Positions 1 through 12,671 of a stretch of 64,000 nt of DNA are shown piece by piece. Source of the stretch: Calliopum simillimum (Eukaryota; Arthropoda; Insecta; Diptera; Lauxaniidae); NCBI GenBank assembly GCA_951812925.1, contig OX638368.1:161992492-162056491 (forward strand), in the 5' to 3' direction. Under the pieces are notes generated by a model. The model did no database searches and was not told the origin of the DNA. It saw only the letters and a list, made by a program, of their open reading frames with translations. The number at the start of each line of letters is the position of its first letter. Within the stretch, counting starts at the first letter, position 1. Both the position numbers and the translations under genes were made by a program.

Positions 1-450
1 TATGTTCTCTTCTCAAAGAGCATGGCACCGCCTACAAAACTTTGATACGTTATAATAAGGAAACCAATAAAGCAATCTTTCAGTGGGCGTGGCACCTCCC
101 GTACAAGTAAAACATCTTAAAGATTTTATTTCGCAAGCTGCATGAGGTATTTTAACATTTGGTAGATGAGTTCAAGGCAAGGTTGTCATCTATAAGACAA
201 AATGCGGGCGGTATGAAAAAGCGCCCCAACCAGTTTTTAACAACTGAATAATTTGGTTTAATATTGGTAGAATATGGTTTCAATGATTTTAACAAAAATA
301 TGCGAGATATTGATCAAGCGTCAGTATGAGGCAAAATTGTATAAGTTTCTCGAAAGGCGTACCTCAAAACTTTGGTACTTCATTGTAAGATAACACATAG
401 AGTAATCTATGAAATTTTATAGATCTGATCTGGTAGCAATAAGGTCTCTC
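1..450. repeat. Degenerate interspersed repeat fragment, GGGCGTGGCACC type
   Basis: No coding sequence is visible. The stretch has short blocks such as GTGGGCGTGGCACCTCCCGT (from about 83) and AAAACTTTGGTACTTCATTG (from 366). These resemble the noncoding repeats at 28.5 kb, 34.5 kb, 48.3 kb and 61.8 kb. I read it as a decayed copy of that group, cut by the left window edge. Family and boundaries cannot be defined from this copy. Confidence 0.4.
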
Positions 451-523
451 TGAATATTTTTATATTGTATACATTTAAGAATTTTTTAAGTGTGTTACTC
501 AATGACATGTTATATTGAAAATT

Positions 524-1242
524 GATTTTTTATTTAATTGAACTTTTAGTCATATATTTGCAAAGATCGATTTACATATAAATCTATCAATGCATTTTTC
601 TAACACATAATTATGACAAATCAAGGAACGGATTAAAAACACGGCTATAGTGACATATGTTTCGTCTTTCGCCACAAAGACTCATCAGACTATTTTTGTT
701 GTAATTATAATTATATTTATTTTACTAAATTAATTATAATTGAAAAATTGCAAGTTTGAAAACTTTTTGTGTTTTTGGTCTGGGCGGGAGACGAACCAAG
801 GATCTTCAGGTTGGTAGCAGAAGTCGTTACCACTGCACCAGCCTTGCCCGGCTGCGAAGCCGACTTTTTGCCAGTTTTATTTGTGTGTTAATACGTATTG
901 ATATATCATAATTGTTGTTTTGTGTTATTTATTGATATTTGGTATAGTTGTTCCTTTGGAACAAATTCAATACCGATTGCAGGTGTTTCCACCTTATCAG
1001 GGCGTGTTCTCCCAAATAACTTTCAATTATAATTAATTTAGTAAAATAAATATAATTATAATTACAACAAAAATAGTCTGATGAGTCTTTGTGGCGAAAG
1101 ACGAAACATATGTCACTATAGCCGTGTTTTTAATCCGTTCCTTGATTTGTCATAATTATGTGTTAGAAAAATGCATTGATAGATTTATATGTAAATCGAT
1201 CTTTGCAAATATATGACTAAAAGTTCAATTAAATAAAAAATC
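524..1242. mobile_element. Foldback element with about 222-bp inverted arms
   Basis: The arms at 524-745 and 1021-1242 are reverse complements of equal length with no mismatch that I could find by eye. They flank a 275-bp spacer. Such near-identity fits a young foldback or MITE-like insertion, or arms kept alike by gene conversion. No clear target-site duplication was found outside the arms, and no transposase is encoded. The spacer contains a tRNA-like sequence, listed separately. It lies in the third intron of the minus-strand zinc-finger gene if that gene continues left of the window. Confidence 0.75.
770..862 (-). repeat. tRNA-like (SINE head-like) sequence with Pol III box motifs
   Basis: Read on the minus strand, 840-830 is TGGTGCAGTGG, a match to the A-box consensus TRGYNNANNGG. 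About 33 bases downstream, 797-787 is GGTTCGTCTCC, one mismatch from the B box GGTTCGANNCC. The flanks do not form a convincing acceptor stem, so it is not called a functional tRNA gene. A tRNA-derived SINE head or decayed tRNA pseudogene is the best reading. It sits inside the spacer of the 524-1242 foldback element. Confidence 0.5.
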
Positions 1243-4200
1243 TATATTGTATACATATATATTTTTTTTTTAATATTTTTCATTACCATTCGATTCTTTT
1301 CCATTATTTTTTAATGTTTGCCGACATTCAAGACTTTTGTTAAGTGTTTGACGAATTCTTACAAATTTTGAAATTTATAAACTTTTTACCATTTTCAAAG
1401 TTTGTTAAAATATATTTTTTAACCATTTTGACAATACACAGCTTTCTCTTTGTTTTTCAATACTCTTTAGTTTTTGATACATTTTCTTATACTATTTTGA
1501 ATATTTTTGTTTGTTGGGAAAACTTGAGCACTACATCCACTTTCTAACAAATGTTGGAGGTGCTTCTATACGTATATATAAAAAAATAAGTGGCTTAGTA
1601 CCAAATGGTGAAAGGATTCGCGTCTAATGTTTTTTAAAAATTTTTAAATTCCAACATTCTTGGTAAGTACATGAGAATATATTGCAAAAATATTCTCTAC
1701 AACCAGAAAGTTATGGCATACGCCACATATATTACAGATATGAGTAATATAAGCTTCATAAAGTGTCCAAAGTGTTTTTTTCTATTTTTTTTTTTTTTTT
1801 TTTTTTTTTTGTTTTTGCAAAGTTCATTTTAGTGTGAGTGATATTTTTCTTTTGCTGCTTTATTTATGTTGATGGTCAAAAGCCCCAACTCAACTCGCCA
1901 CGACTCAACTACTTAAGTCTGGCTGGACGCTGTTTAGAAGTTGACTTTGGTCTCCAGAGACAGGGTGCGGGTGTTTCATATACGTAGGTGTTCTTTCTTT
2001 ATTTCTGTTTTTTATTAAACGAGTGCAAACGAGCACAGTGACTGCAGTGGCCAGAATTGCAATAATAACATGCTTAAGGTAACAACAATCACTGCTGCTG
2101 GCTGTGATGAATATTACGATTTTTTTATGATGATAAAAAATGCGCAAACATTGATATGAATTTATTAGAAAGCAGGGGCGTTTGTTGAGGGGGGTGGAGA
2201 AAAACTAATAAACCGTTCAACCACTTCAGGTTTTTTTTTTGTATTTTCTTTGGCTTCATAGTTTTTCTGTACGCGTATGTGAGTGCAAAAATGATTATTT
2301 ATGATGCACGATAATGTCAGATTTTGCTACCTTTTAATGGCCATCAGTAAAAAGAAGTAGCACAAGAACTTGTTGGGATGTTTGCTGCTGAAGGCATTAT
2401 GCAATCGTATTAAGAAAAGGGTCTTGAGTCTATATATGGTAACTTGCTGGCTGGGTCTTTTACACGTCGCCGCAGTTTCTGTATTTACTTGTATTTATGA
2501 CAGTTGTAGTCATAAAAAAGTAAAAAACAAAGCGGAAATGTAGCAAAAGTTTTTCTTATGATTTTGTTACAATGCTCTATCGGCCCTGCCGTCATTCTGT
2601 TGGTTGTTTTATCAGTTACATGCTGGAAAATTATTTGCCTGTGATGTTTTTTTTTTTTTTTGTTCAACTCAGAGGTTTCTTATCATTTCTTATTGCCTGC
2701 TGCTTCGTGTGTTTTTCTTTCTTTTTTACGGCTCTACTTTAACTACAAGTAACCATTATTGTGTAGGGAACTACAGAGGCACAATTGGGACTTATGACTG
2801 TGACTGACAGTCGAAGCGATAATTTTTTTTTTGTTTTGGTGAAAGTGCCCTACAAGAAATTTCATGTGAAATGAGTTGTGTTTTTGGTTTTAGAAGGTAA
2901 ATGTTATTTTTAACGAGTTTTTGACAAATAGTCATATTACACATATAAAAAATTTTTGCAAGGATTGATTCCATGTCAAACCCATCAAGATTTTTTAATG
3001 GAATTCGATTTGGCTATGAGCTAGCATAAACAAAAGTGGCATATTGTAGAGTATTACTACCAATTATTTTTCCAAAACTTAAAAACATGACGGGGATATG
3101 TGTTTGTATTCTCCTTAAACCCCTAGGAACGGGGGATGGGACTTTGAAATTTTATGGTAAGTTTGTGTTTTTGAGGGGAGCTATAACTCTAGTTTCTTTT
3201 ATTCAATTTCTAAATTTAAAGTGTCATATAATTTGCCTTAAAATAGATTTTAAATTAAAAATTAAAAAAAAGGTTTATAAATGTACTTAGTTTACAATTA
3301 AAAAAATTTTTTTGTGTTGAATTTCTGAAAATATGTCTAATTTTTTTTAATTTTATGTGTAAAAATTTACAAGTTTAACTGATAAGTCCTCTAATGTTTG
3401 AAGTGAGATCGCCAAGGATTTTTCCAGAAAAATAATATAATGTAGATCTGAGTAAAATTTTTTGCATTCGAAATTTCTATTTATACGAAATTTTGATAAT
3501 ATGAGCATAGGATTCATGAAGCAGCTTGTGCGAATTTTTATTTTCCAAAAACTAAATTCTTAAAAATAGGATATTTATCGTTAAATTTAAAAAAAAATTA
3601 ATAGTACTGTTTCTCATACAGCTTAATTGTGTTCTTTTAAAAGAAAACTTATTTAAATCTATTCAGTATATTTTGCTACATTATACTATACTACTATAAT
3701 CTATATTATTTATATGACATTGCTAATATGAAAACCCTATGTAACGCTGCAAAATACTCCGAACCGATTTTAATAATTTTTGTTTTAAAACATTCTACGG
3801 TGCTGAGGAACAAACATGCATAGGAAATTGTTGACAAAAAAAAAAAAAAAAAATAGTTTTTGTTATTAATTTCTTTTAGTGCATTCTTGCTATTAACCAA
3901 AACCCGAGCAACGCCGATTTAAACAGCTAGTATAATATATAAGATTTATAGATTCGATGATGATGTATTCTACTCTTAACCGTTGGAAGATATTGAAGAA
4001 TAACAAAACTCAATACTTTAATTCCTACAGGATTTCACTATTTTTTAAAAATTAAACTCAAAATTGGCTAGGAATTGATAGACATTTGGAAACTTTGATA
4101 AGAGCCAACATTAGTATTTAAAAGTTGGACACAAAATCGGTTGCTAACACTATATAATACGTAACCTTTGAATCTATACGACATATAAGTATGCTGTAGT

Positions 4201-4248
4201 GTAGACGGTAAAGACATGCAAAAGCATTTTTTAATCTGAACAACGTCT
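1243..4248. other. Noncoding, AT-rich intronic sequence
   Basis: Only short chance reading frames are present and none has recognisable protein features. There is a long poly(T) run near 1785-1810 and others near 2645-2660, and a poly(A) run near 3837-3853. No RNA gene or complete transposon was recognised. It would be intron 3 of the minus-strand gene. Confidence 0.6.
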
Positions 4249-4256
4249 TCCTTAAG

Positions 4257-6493
4257 CATAGATGGGCACACTGCAGTATTTATTGACTGCATTAACAATT
4301 TCAATTATCAATAAAATTTTATTGATTACTGATATTTAGTTTGCATTACCAGTAAAATTTTAGTGATTACTGGAAAAATATCAGTAAAAATAAATATTTA
4401 CTGTTTACTGAAAAAAAAAAAATAGTAACCAGTAAGTTTTTATTGATAATGCAAATTGAATATGCATTACCAGTAAATTTTACTGATTACTGAAAAGAAT
4501 TGCAGTAAAAATAATTTCTTACTGGTTACTGACAAAAAATTGCAGTAAAAATATATTTTTACTGATTACTGAAAAAAAAAAAAACAGTAACCATTAAGTT
4601 TTTATTGATAATGCAAATGAAATTTGCATTACCAGTAAATTTTACTGATTACTGAAAAGAATTGCAGTAAAAATAATTTTTTACTGGTTACTGAAAAAAA
4701 TTGCAGTAAAAATAATTTTTACTGATAGTGAAAAAATTGCAGTAAAAATTACATTTTACTGATAATGAAAACAGTTACTGGTAGTTAAAAATCAATGCAC
4801 AATCCTAAAGTAAATATGAAGCAAAAATCATCCAAAGTAAATAAAACACAATATTTAAGTTGGAAAATTATACAAAAACCAACTTTTATTCTATTTTCCT
4901 AGAATACCCAATTGCTACTGAACTTTGTATCAAGCGTAGAATTGACACGAAGCTTTTTATACACCGTTAGCTTTCCTCAGAACAAGCAATTCGAAATTTT
5001 CATCGTTGAGGTTTTGCCTTGTGGAGCGATTCACAATCCCATGAAAACAACCGTTCTACAGGTGCAGATGACGGTAATGGGGTTTTGTATTTTAAAAACA
5101 CGTTTTTAATTGCTGGATGGTTTTTCAGACAATTTGCAGTTGTGTCTTGATCGACTAGGTACAAAATGGTTTCCTGGAGATAATTTCCAGAGTCAGTGGA
5201 AACACACTGTTCGCTAACATCTGTTAAAGTTGTATATATATTTGTATAAGTACAAATATTTAATGGAAAATTAAGTGTAAAAATTACTTTCTTCCCCGAA
5301 ATCGAGAAATGCGTTTTCGGTATGTCCGGCAGAACCCGAGTTTTTACGGCTATTTTGCCATATTTCGTCACATAAGTGTTGAACATTCTCCTTACATCTT
5401 CTTCTGTTTGCGTTGTTGCTGTTTTTAACAGAGCCTTTACAAAGCGTAATTTCATATCCGGAATAGATATAGGCTGCAGTTTGAAATATTTTTCAAATCT
5501 TTTAAGCAAAGCATTTCTTCGCTTACTTTGGCTAAATACTTAAGGCTTGTGGGGTCTAAACGACGCATTTTTATCTTTAAGGATACTATTGCAGGGACAA
5601 AGTAACCAAAATACATAGTTTTTCGCCCTGAAGAAAATCAATCGCCTCTGCTATAGGCCCCATAAGCTTTATGTATTCTTCCAAGTGCTCAAGCTCGTCA
5701 TTAAAAATGGAAGGAATTTTGAGCAGAAAACACAATTCCGCTGATTTTTCTTTATGTTGCAGTAGCCTCTTTACGGAATCATAAAGTGAGTTCCACCTTG
5801 TTATGGTTGGAGTTAATAAACTGTCATTTATAACCGACTTGACTACTTCTGCAGATTTTTTCAATAATCGTAAAATTTTACTGATAATGCAAGTTAATAT
5901 CAATAAAAGTTACTGATTGCTTCTATTTTTCCAGTAAATAGTAAAATTTACTGATTACTGATATTTCTTACTGATAACTGATATTTTTTCAGTAACCAGT
6001 AAAATTTTACTGGTAATTAAATGTGAAATTGCAATATCAGTAAAATTTACTGCTTACTGATATTTTTTCCAGTAACCAGTAAAATTTTACTGGTAATTAA
6101 ATGTGAAATTGCAGTATCAGTAAAATTTACTGCTTACTGATATTTTTTCCAGTAACCAGTAAAATTTTACTGGTAATTAAATGCTAAATTGCAATATCAG
6201 TAAAATTTACTGTTAACTGATATTTTTCCCAGTAACCAGTAAAATTTTACTAGTAATTAAATGTTAAATTGCAGTACCAGTAAAATTTACTGCTTACTGA
6301 TATATTTTCCAGTAATCAGTAAAATTTACTGGTAATGCAAATTTGATTTGCATTATCAATAAAAATTTATTGGTTACTGCTTTTTTTTTAAATTAGCAAT
6401 AATACTTTATTGGTAATTGCAAATTAAATTGCAATATCAGTAACAAATTTATTTTACTGGAATTGTACTGGTACTGAAAAGTGCCCAACTATG
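4257..6493. mobile_element. hAT-superfamily DNA transposon, non-autonomous
   Basis: The element is 2237 bp and flanked by a perfect 8-bp duplication, TCCTTAAG, at 4249-4256 and 6494-6501. Its ends are near-matching terminal inverted repeats: CATAGATGGGCAC on the left and GTGCCCAACTATG on the right, which differ at one base when paired. Both subterminal zones (about 4290-4790 and 5880-6480) are filled with diverged CAGTAAA/TTTACTG units in both orientations. An 8-bp duplication and a hAT transposase remnant inside together support hAT. The N-terminal transposase region is missing and the frame is broken, so this copy cannot be autonomous. Confidence 0.9.
4980..5903 (-). pseudogene. Decayed hAT transposase, C-terminal half
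   Basis: Two minus-strand open stretches belong to one transposase. The 5903-5586 stretch includes TRWNSLYDSVKRLL followed by EYIKLMGPIAEAIDFLQGE, typical of the RNase H-like catalytic part of hAT transposases. The 5509-5000 stretch contains YKTPLPSSAPVERLFS, the conserved C-terminal hAT dimerisation signature. Between them (about 5585-5510) the frame is disrupted by a stop and probable indels. Upstream of 5903 the sequence turns directly into CAGTAAA subterminal repeats, so the N-terminal BED-finger region and early catalytic region are deleted. It is a dead gene inside the 4257-6493 element. Confidence 0.85.
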
Positions 6494-6501
6494 TCCTTAA
6501 G

Positions 6502-9113
6502 ATAGCAAAAGAAAAACTTTTTCTCATTTTGTTCACTGGAAACACAATTTCTCCCTGGGTCAAGCATGCTAGGTATGGTATGCATTTAGAAAAAAAATTT
6601 AGCTGTAGGCTTTGTTTTGTCCCTTGATAGCTAATATTTTTTTTTTTTTTTTACTCGATACGGTGAGTTTTACTTGGTCTACGCCTACGACTATTTCTTT
6701 TTTTTTTGTATGTGTTATTACATTTTTTTTATTATGACGGTGTTGTTGTTATTATTTTTTATTGTTGTTGTGATAACAAGGCAAACAAAAGAAAAAATGT
6801 AGCTTTAATAGTAGTAGTAGTAGTAGTGGTGGAGGTTCATATCTTTTTAGGGTGTAAACATTTTTGCCAGATTGTTGGGCTTGTTGTTATCGTTGTTGTT
6901 GCTCTTGCTTTAGATACTTTTTAACTGTTCCAAGGCGTCAACGACGAGGTAACTTGATTGGTTGTTTTTACTGTGTGCGTTGATTAAAATAAGATAGTGT
7001 GCAATTGTATGTATTATGTAAAGCAACGTAATGCTTTAACATAGGGGCTTCCTAAAAGTTCACTATTTTCTAGATAAAAGAAAACCTCTTTTTTATCTCA
7101 ATTGCCGTCAACAACAGGAAATGTCAGTGAAATTTAAAAGTAGCTGAATACTTTTCTTTAAAATGAATCAGCTAAAGAAATATATTCTTTGCGAATAAAT
7201 CATGTTCATATTTTTCACTTGTTTTCTCCAACTTTTCTTATTTTCCAATAAAATGAGATAAGTTGGTTAAGTGGAAAAAGTTGATTGTATACGTACATAT
7301 GAAAATATCTTTATTCCATAATTTATTCGCTGCTGTCCAGTGAATTTCAAAACAAAAATCAGCCATACACACACTGACTGTATCACATATCCCTTCCATT
7401 GCTGTTGTTTTTGGATGTACATATTTCCTTTATTAGTTTGTCTGTCCGTCTGTCTGTCTATCCGTCTGTTTGGTCTTTTTCTTACCGCTTAAAGACTTCT
7501 TTTCGCATACTCGTAACTCATCCAGAACTTCAATCAAACTCTCAAGAGTCGTTCGTTAGTCGCCGTATCATATGCCGCGTACCATTCGAAAATCGAAGCA
7601 GCAGAGAAACAAAGCAGTTGCTTTGTTGCTGATTTGCGTGTCCAAAGATCAGTTGGTTATGCTCGAGATAATATTGTAGAATTCTTAATATATCGCTTCT
7701 GCCTGCCCGCCTGACTTTCATTGCTAGTTTGGGTTCAAGCGTGGAGACCTCTTGGTAGCATGTGTACAAGGCAAAGGCAAAAATAATGAAAAATATAAAT
7801 AAATTAAAAACCACAAACGTAAACGTGTGATTATACACTGTACATACACACATATGTACGACTATAAGTATATGTATAGATACATAGAGTTGTTGAAAAT
7901 GAACAGCATAAAAACAGCGTTAATTCTTAACTTAAGTCCCGCACTGCGAAAGATTGCTAAGAAAACAAAATCCAAGGTCTATTTATATATAGGTAAATAA
8001 GCAGTACCATTCGTTTGCAACAGGTTGTAGCTTTGTGGCAGCCAACTGTCAAATGCTGACTTCAGATTCCGAGTAAGAAGTTAAGGTCCTTCTTAGATTT
8101 TTACCGTATTTTTCGTAAATACAATCGTTGAATGCAGCAGTGTCTCAGAAAACAACTTAGATTCGGTTTTTTGTTGTCTTCGAAAAACCACAAAAGATGC
8201 CAAAAATATTCAAAATTTTAAATTTTAAAGCTCATACCTATTTAAAAGTTCATCATATTTTTGTCCATAAGTTTTTGTATTTTCTATGCAATATTTTTTC
8301 CCATGGGTCTCTTCATACATTAACATTTTAAGGCTTAACAAATGCTGCAAACCACAAGCTCTACTTTAATTCGTTCTTGTTTATGGTGACATTTTAAAAA
8401 ATTTCCTTTTTTTTTATATCAAATACTTTTAGAATTTTGTGGTCGGCTTGAATTTTTTCTAAGCAATAAAACTGAATTTATAGCGTGGGTTAATGAACGC
8501 TGTCAATTGCACTTGCGCTAACAGGCAACATGAAAAATTATATTCTCAATATTTATGAAACAAATATTTCGAAAAATTTTGGGTATTCGATTTTCATTAT
8601 CGGCTATTCGCCTCTGCATTCACATGACTCACATTATGGGAATTTTAGAATGTTTGTATGACAAAAAGAAAAAAACAAAAACCCCAAACCAAAAATTTGT
8701 TTTTTTGTGATGCTGATAATGTGGGTTCACAAATAATCACAACTGCAGTTGAATTGAATAATGAAACATTGTGTGCTGACTTTACGTGATATTTTTCCCA
8801 GCTTTTGACTAAAAGACTGAGTCAAATTTGTAAGAGTAGCTTAACAAAAGTTATGATGTGTTATATGGTTAAGTTGATAACATTTGTATTGCTTTTAAAT
8901 ATTGTTTTTCAATCATTTTAAGAATATCCCTATGATAAAAACAAAGTTTCTATGAAATGAAAAAGGTCTCGAAGTTTAGGGCGTATAAACACTTTTCAAT
9001 TGTGGGCTTAAGTCGATTTTTGCCAAGGGCAAAAGAAACAAATTTCTGTTTTTAATGAACCAATATGTTAATGAAAATTTACTTTTAGTTTTTAAAAATT
9101 TCTTATCGCTTAC
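6502..9113. other. Third intron of the minus-strand zinc-finger gene, noncoding
   Basis: The intron begins at the GTAAGC donor read on the minus strand at 9113-9108 and extends past the left window edge. This part holds a TAG trinucleotide microsatellite (about 6809-6828), a GTCT/GTCC simple repeat (about 7441-7468) and scattered poly(T) runs. No further exon or RNA gene was recognised. Confidence 0.6.
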
Positions 9114-10040
9114 CTGATTTACACCATGACCGTTTATTTGTGCGCTGTTTGGTGAATGCATCAGTTCATGTTTCTCCAAGAGATCACGAGTTTGGAATGC
9201 AGCTGTACAGTGCATGCACTGATAGTGACCCATTCCTATTGCACTTCCACCACACGCACTTCCACTTATTGTCGATGGGGTTGACGAGGTTGGATCACCT
9301 AATGCTGATCCAGGACTGGAGGTGGAACGTGCTGCTTCCAGATCGTAAGCACTACAACCACTGCCACCGCTGCCAGCCATACCACGATGTAATGTATGAT
9401 GGCCATTTGTCATGGCTAACAATTGACTGGTGGGTGAGGTGCGTGACGAACTTGATGATGCTGAGCCATTGGACGATTGATGATGATTAACACCATTTTG
9501 TTGCTGTTGCTGCTGTTGTTGTTGTGCTGATTGCATGGCCAACGCCGCCATGAACTGTGCCGCAGCGGCTGGATGCAGATTGGGCGGTAGATGTGTAGTT
9601 AAATGTTGTGCCGCTGGATGATGATGCTGATGATGCAGATGATGATGACCAAATGGTGTCGTCACATTAGTTATACTGTTGAGATCAGGTGGTGTTGGTG
9701 ATGATGACAAGTTAATGTTAGGTATCATTGTGTTGGATATTGGTGAATGAACTTTACTATTGTCGTTGTTGTTGTTATTGTTGTTGTTGTGAAGGTGTTG
9801 CTCGTTTATAATACTATTGTTGTTGTTATGAGTTTTAATATTGTTGTTGTTATTGTTGTTAATATTGTTGAATTTAACATTTCCGATACCGGTGAATTTT
9901 AAAGGTGCAGCGCTAGAGCTGTTGCTCTCATTTTCATCGTTATCCTCATAGTGATGATAATTATTTAGACTGGTCTGTGCCAGATTTTCAAAATTAAGTT
10001 TATCATGCGGGTGCTGGGACTCGATGTGTTCACGCAGCGC
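9114..10040 (-). CDS. zfh1: Exon 3 of C2H2 zinc-finger transcription factor, candidate zfh1 (long isoform)
   Basis: This 927-nt internal exon encodes exactly 309 codons, residues 92-400. The minus-strand acceptor is TTATAG before GCGCTGCG, and the donor is CAG followed by GTAAGC. It opens with ALREHIESQHP, which supplies both zinc-ligand histidines (His96, His101) of the finger begun in exon 2. Low-complexity tracts follow: Asn-rich runs, a His cluster (about 223-232), Gln9 (about 264-272) and Ser/Gly-rich stretches. A second C2H2 finger lies near the end: Cys366, Cys369, His382, His386, spacing C-X2-C-X12-H-X3-H. Two N-terminal fingers in low-complexity sequence fit the long isoform of fly zfh1, a ZEB-type zinc-finger/homeodomain repressor of muscle and neural development. 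The remaining fingers and homeodomain would lie left of the window. The exon's coding status is firm; the gene name is inference. Confidence 0.8.
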
Positions 10041-10232
10041 CTATAATTGTGATAGAATATAGACGTTGATGGAAAATGGATTAATGTTTGAGTTACTAAT
10101 TGACATGACAAACAGAAAATTACCTAAGTCATTAACGTTATCTGAAATGATTATCATGAATGCTTCTGTCGTAAGAAAAAATTCTCGGGAATATTTACGT
10201 ATTTTCATGCACAGAACTACAACGACCACATA

Positions 10233-10602
10233 AAATAGAATAAAACTAAGGAGATTTATATATGATTTTCACCCAAAATCTTCTTAAAATCTATAATGAC
10301 CTCGTTCTGTTGAAAACCTCGTAATATTAAGAAGGCAGAAGACGTTTAATAAACGATTCCTTCTTAAAACAATGTTTTCCCTTCATTGAAAATTATGTGA
10401 AAATTTACTTAATTTAATGAGGAAGCTTCTAGAGTTTTTCGTAATATACATATATTATAAAGTTTTCATGGAAAAGGATATTTTAAAAAGATTACTGTAT
10501 GGTTTTGACGTGACTTTCTTTTCAATTTCAATTTCAATTTAATTTATTGTTTTTTTTTGGATGAAAACCATAGATAAATCTCCTTAGTTTTGTTCTATTC
10601 AA
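10233..10602. mobile_element. MITE-like element with inverted ends, about 370 bp
   Basis: The left end has ACTAAGGAGATTTAT near 10244 followed by a GATTTTCACCC block. The right end (about 10558-10602) carries the reverse complement: a GATGAAAACC block, then ATAAATCTCCTTAGT. The paired region extends about 40 bp with several mismatches. There is no coding capacity. Exact ends and target duplication are uncertain. Confidence 0.55.
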
Positions 10603-11414
10603 TGTGTTCATAATTCGGCCACCAGACTTTCCGTGAGCATCTTAAATACTTTCCATTCTCAATGCAAAATAAATAAATAAGGTTCGGTTAAAAAATAATT
10701 TATACGATTTTATTTCTTAAACTACTTACAAATTAATAAGTTTTTTACATTACTTGCATCATTTTATGTAATATTCTATAAAGAAATGATGCTAAAATTT
10801 TTTTCGAATTTTTTAGATTTTCTAACTAAAGTCATATAGATATCTCTATGGAAAGCTCAAATTATAATATTTACTACTTTTCATCGGAATTCATTTTAGA
10901 TTTCAAAGCAAATACTATAAATATCTTGAAAAGTCAGGGTATTATATAAAATCTTAATTAAATGAGATCGCAAAAATTACTTATGTACCTAAATGTAAAA
11001 AGATCAGGGAACGAATCGATGTAAACTGATGCGGCGATTCAGCCCCAGATTTGGTTTTGAAAAAAGGTTCTTAGGAAACAAATTGTATTGTTTGTGTCAT
11101 CTGCTAATCGACTTCTTATAGAGCTACGAATGTGGCCCGCGGCAGTATTCAATCATTTCCACTTTAATAATTTTCTCAAAACCCCTATCCTTCTGACATT
11201 TATGCTGTATTTGTATTCTTGTAGAGTCAAGGCCACTCTTAATGACGATGAATTTGAGTTATCTTCTGCAATATTAACCAAAGTTGCATTACTTTTTTTT
11301 TTCGGCATCGGCTTACATCGAATAGTCGTCATATTGATTGATTGAGATTGAGTCTCTTGTGCTTCTACAACCAACTTAAGGAGCTGCAAACTGTTAATCA
11401 AGTCTTTTATTTTT

Positions 11415-12435
11415 GACTATTCCACGGTCCGATCCAAAAAAATGCATGAGAAAATCCAAAAATTCTTAAATGGACGTTAAAAAAAAGATACCCGTGCACG
11501 TCAGATTTTTCATGAAAAAAACAAAAACAACTCATTCTTGTTATGATCCTTACATCTGAGGTGTATCATGTATTCATTAAATTTATGCAAGATATTGAGA
11601 GGACTATTTTTGTAGAAATTTCAACCCTCTACATCCCCCACTTTTGGGCAATTTTTACCCTTTTCCTAAAAAGGTACAAAAATTACACCTAAAACAGGGG
11701 AATATTGAGACAGTATGTATCACAGAAATATTTGCTATAAAATTTCACAACTAATTGCTGAACACTATAAAGTCGAAATTTTATCCCGAAACCTAAAACC
11801 GAAACCTTCTCATATTGCATATTTATTACATCCCTGACGCGCTTTCCTTAAGTTTTAAAGATGTTTCGTCTTTGGTAATCTAGTGAAATTTTCGTTAGAA
11901 CATTTTGTAGAGTTCTTTTGCCCATTGTAGCCCAGTTGTAAGAAAAAAGATATAATGGGTAAATATGTTCTAGAAAAATGATCCTTGTGTGATTTCGTTA
12001 TGATCTTGTCAGAAAGAGTTTTATCCAAAATGGAGTTTTAGAGTTCTACAGTGGGGTGAAATTTGGAAAATATTGATTGTAACGATTTTGCTGCCATCGG
12101 GATAAGGCTTTTGACTTTTTAGTGTTCAGCAACTAGTAGTAAAACTTTATAGCAAATATTTCTGTAGAACATACTAATTCAATATTCCCCTGTTTTCGGA
12201 ATAATTTTTGTACCTTTTTAAGAAAACGGTAAAAATGACCCATATGTGGGGAATATAGAGGGTTACAATTTTCTACAAAAATATTATATACGTATGTAAG
12301 GAACATATAGTTAAATTCATCGATTTAACACAAGACTGTATTATTTTGGTTTTTTCATGTACAGTGGATTTAAATTTTTTGGATTTTCTCATGTGTTTTA
12401 CAAAAAGTTTGATATTGTCGGATAGTGTTCAATGC
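11415..12435. mobile_element. Large imperfect palindrome (foldback/MITE-like), about 1 kb
   Basis: The arms at about 11440-11790 and 12098-12400 are diverged reverse complements. Shared blocks include CATGAGAAAATCCAAA against TTTTGGATTTTCTCATG, ACAGGGGAATATTGA against TCAATATTCCCCTGTT, and TGCTGAACACTA against TAGTGTTCAGCA. The spacer is about 300 bp. No transposase frame is present. It is a non-autonomous palindromic repeat of unknown superfamily in intron 2. Confidence 0.65.
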
Positions 12436-12671
12436 TTTCTAAATATTTTTTTTCCTATATCGGCATCCCCAATCGTAACTGATAACAAATTTTTTTAATG
12501 CAAAATTTACGCATAACTAGTTTTGCGTTAGATGATTGTTTCGAAAGATGATGAATATTTCCTCTGGTCACTTATCTTTATTTTTAAATTAATGCAACGT
12601 GATTCTGCATTTTTGTCACAATAACATTGGAATTTTACACTATGATACTTTTAATACTTAAAGTTACGAAC

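Larger units (their letters stand above)
10041..12671 (-). other. Second intron of the zinc-finger gene (2631 bp)
   Basis: The intron runs from a GTTCGT donor (12671-12666 on the minus strand) to a TTATAG acceptor ending at 10041. It joins codons at phase 0 and restores a complete zinc finger across the junction. It contains two palindromic insertions (10233-10602 and 11415-12435), which account for about half its length. The rest is AT-rich and without recognised features. Confidence 0.8.

Noticed and set aside
830..900. Functional tRNA gene
   Set aside because: Pol III boxes are present, but the arms do not form a proper acceptor stem and the B box has a mismatch; better described as tRNA-like.
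8976..9113. Extension of the exon 3 reading frame beyond the GTAAGC donor
   Set aside because: The residues after the donor are low-quality intron translation and the strong donor sits at a codon boundary right after the second finger.
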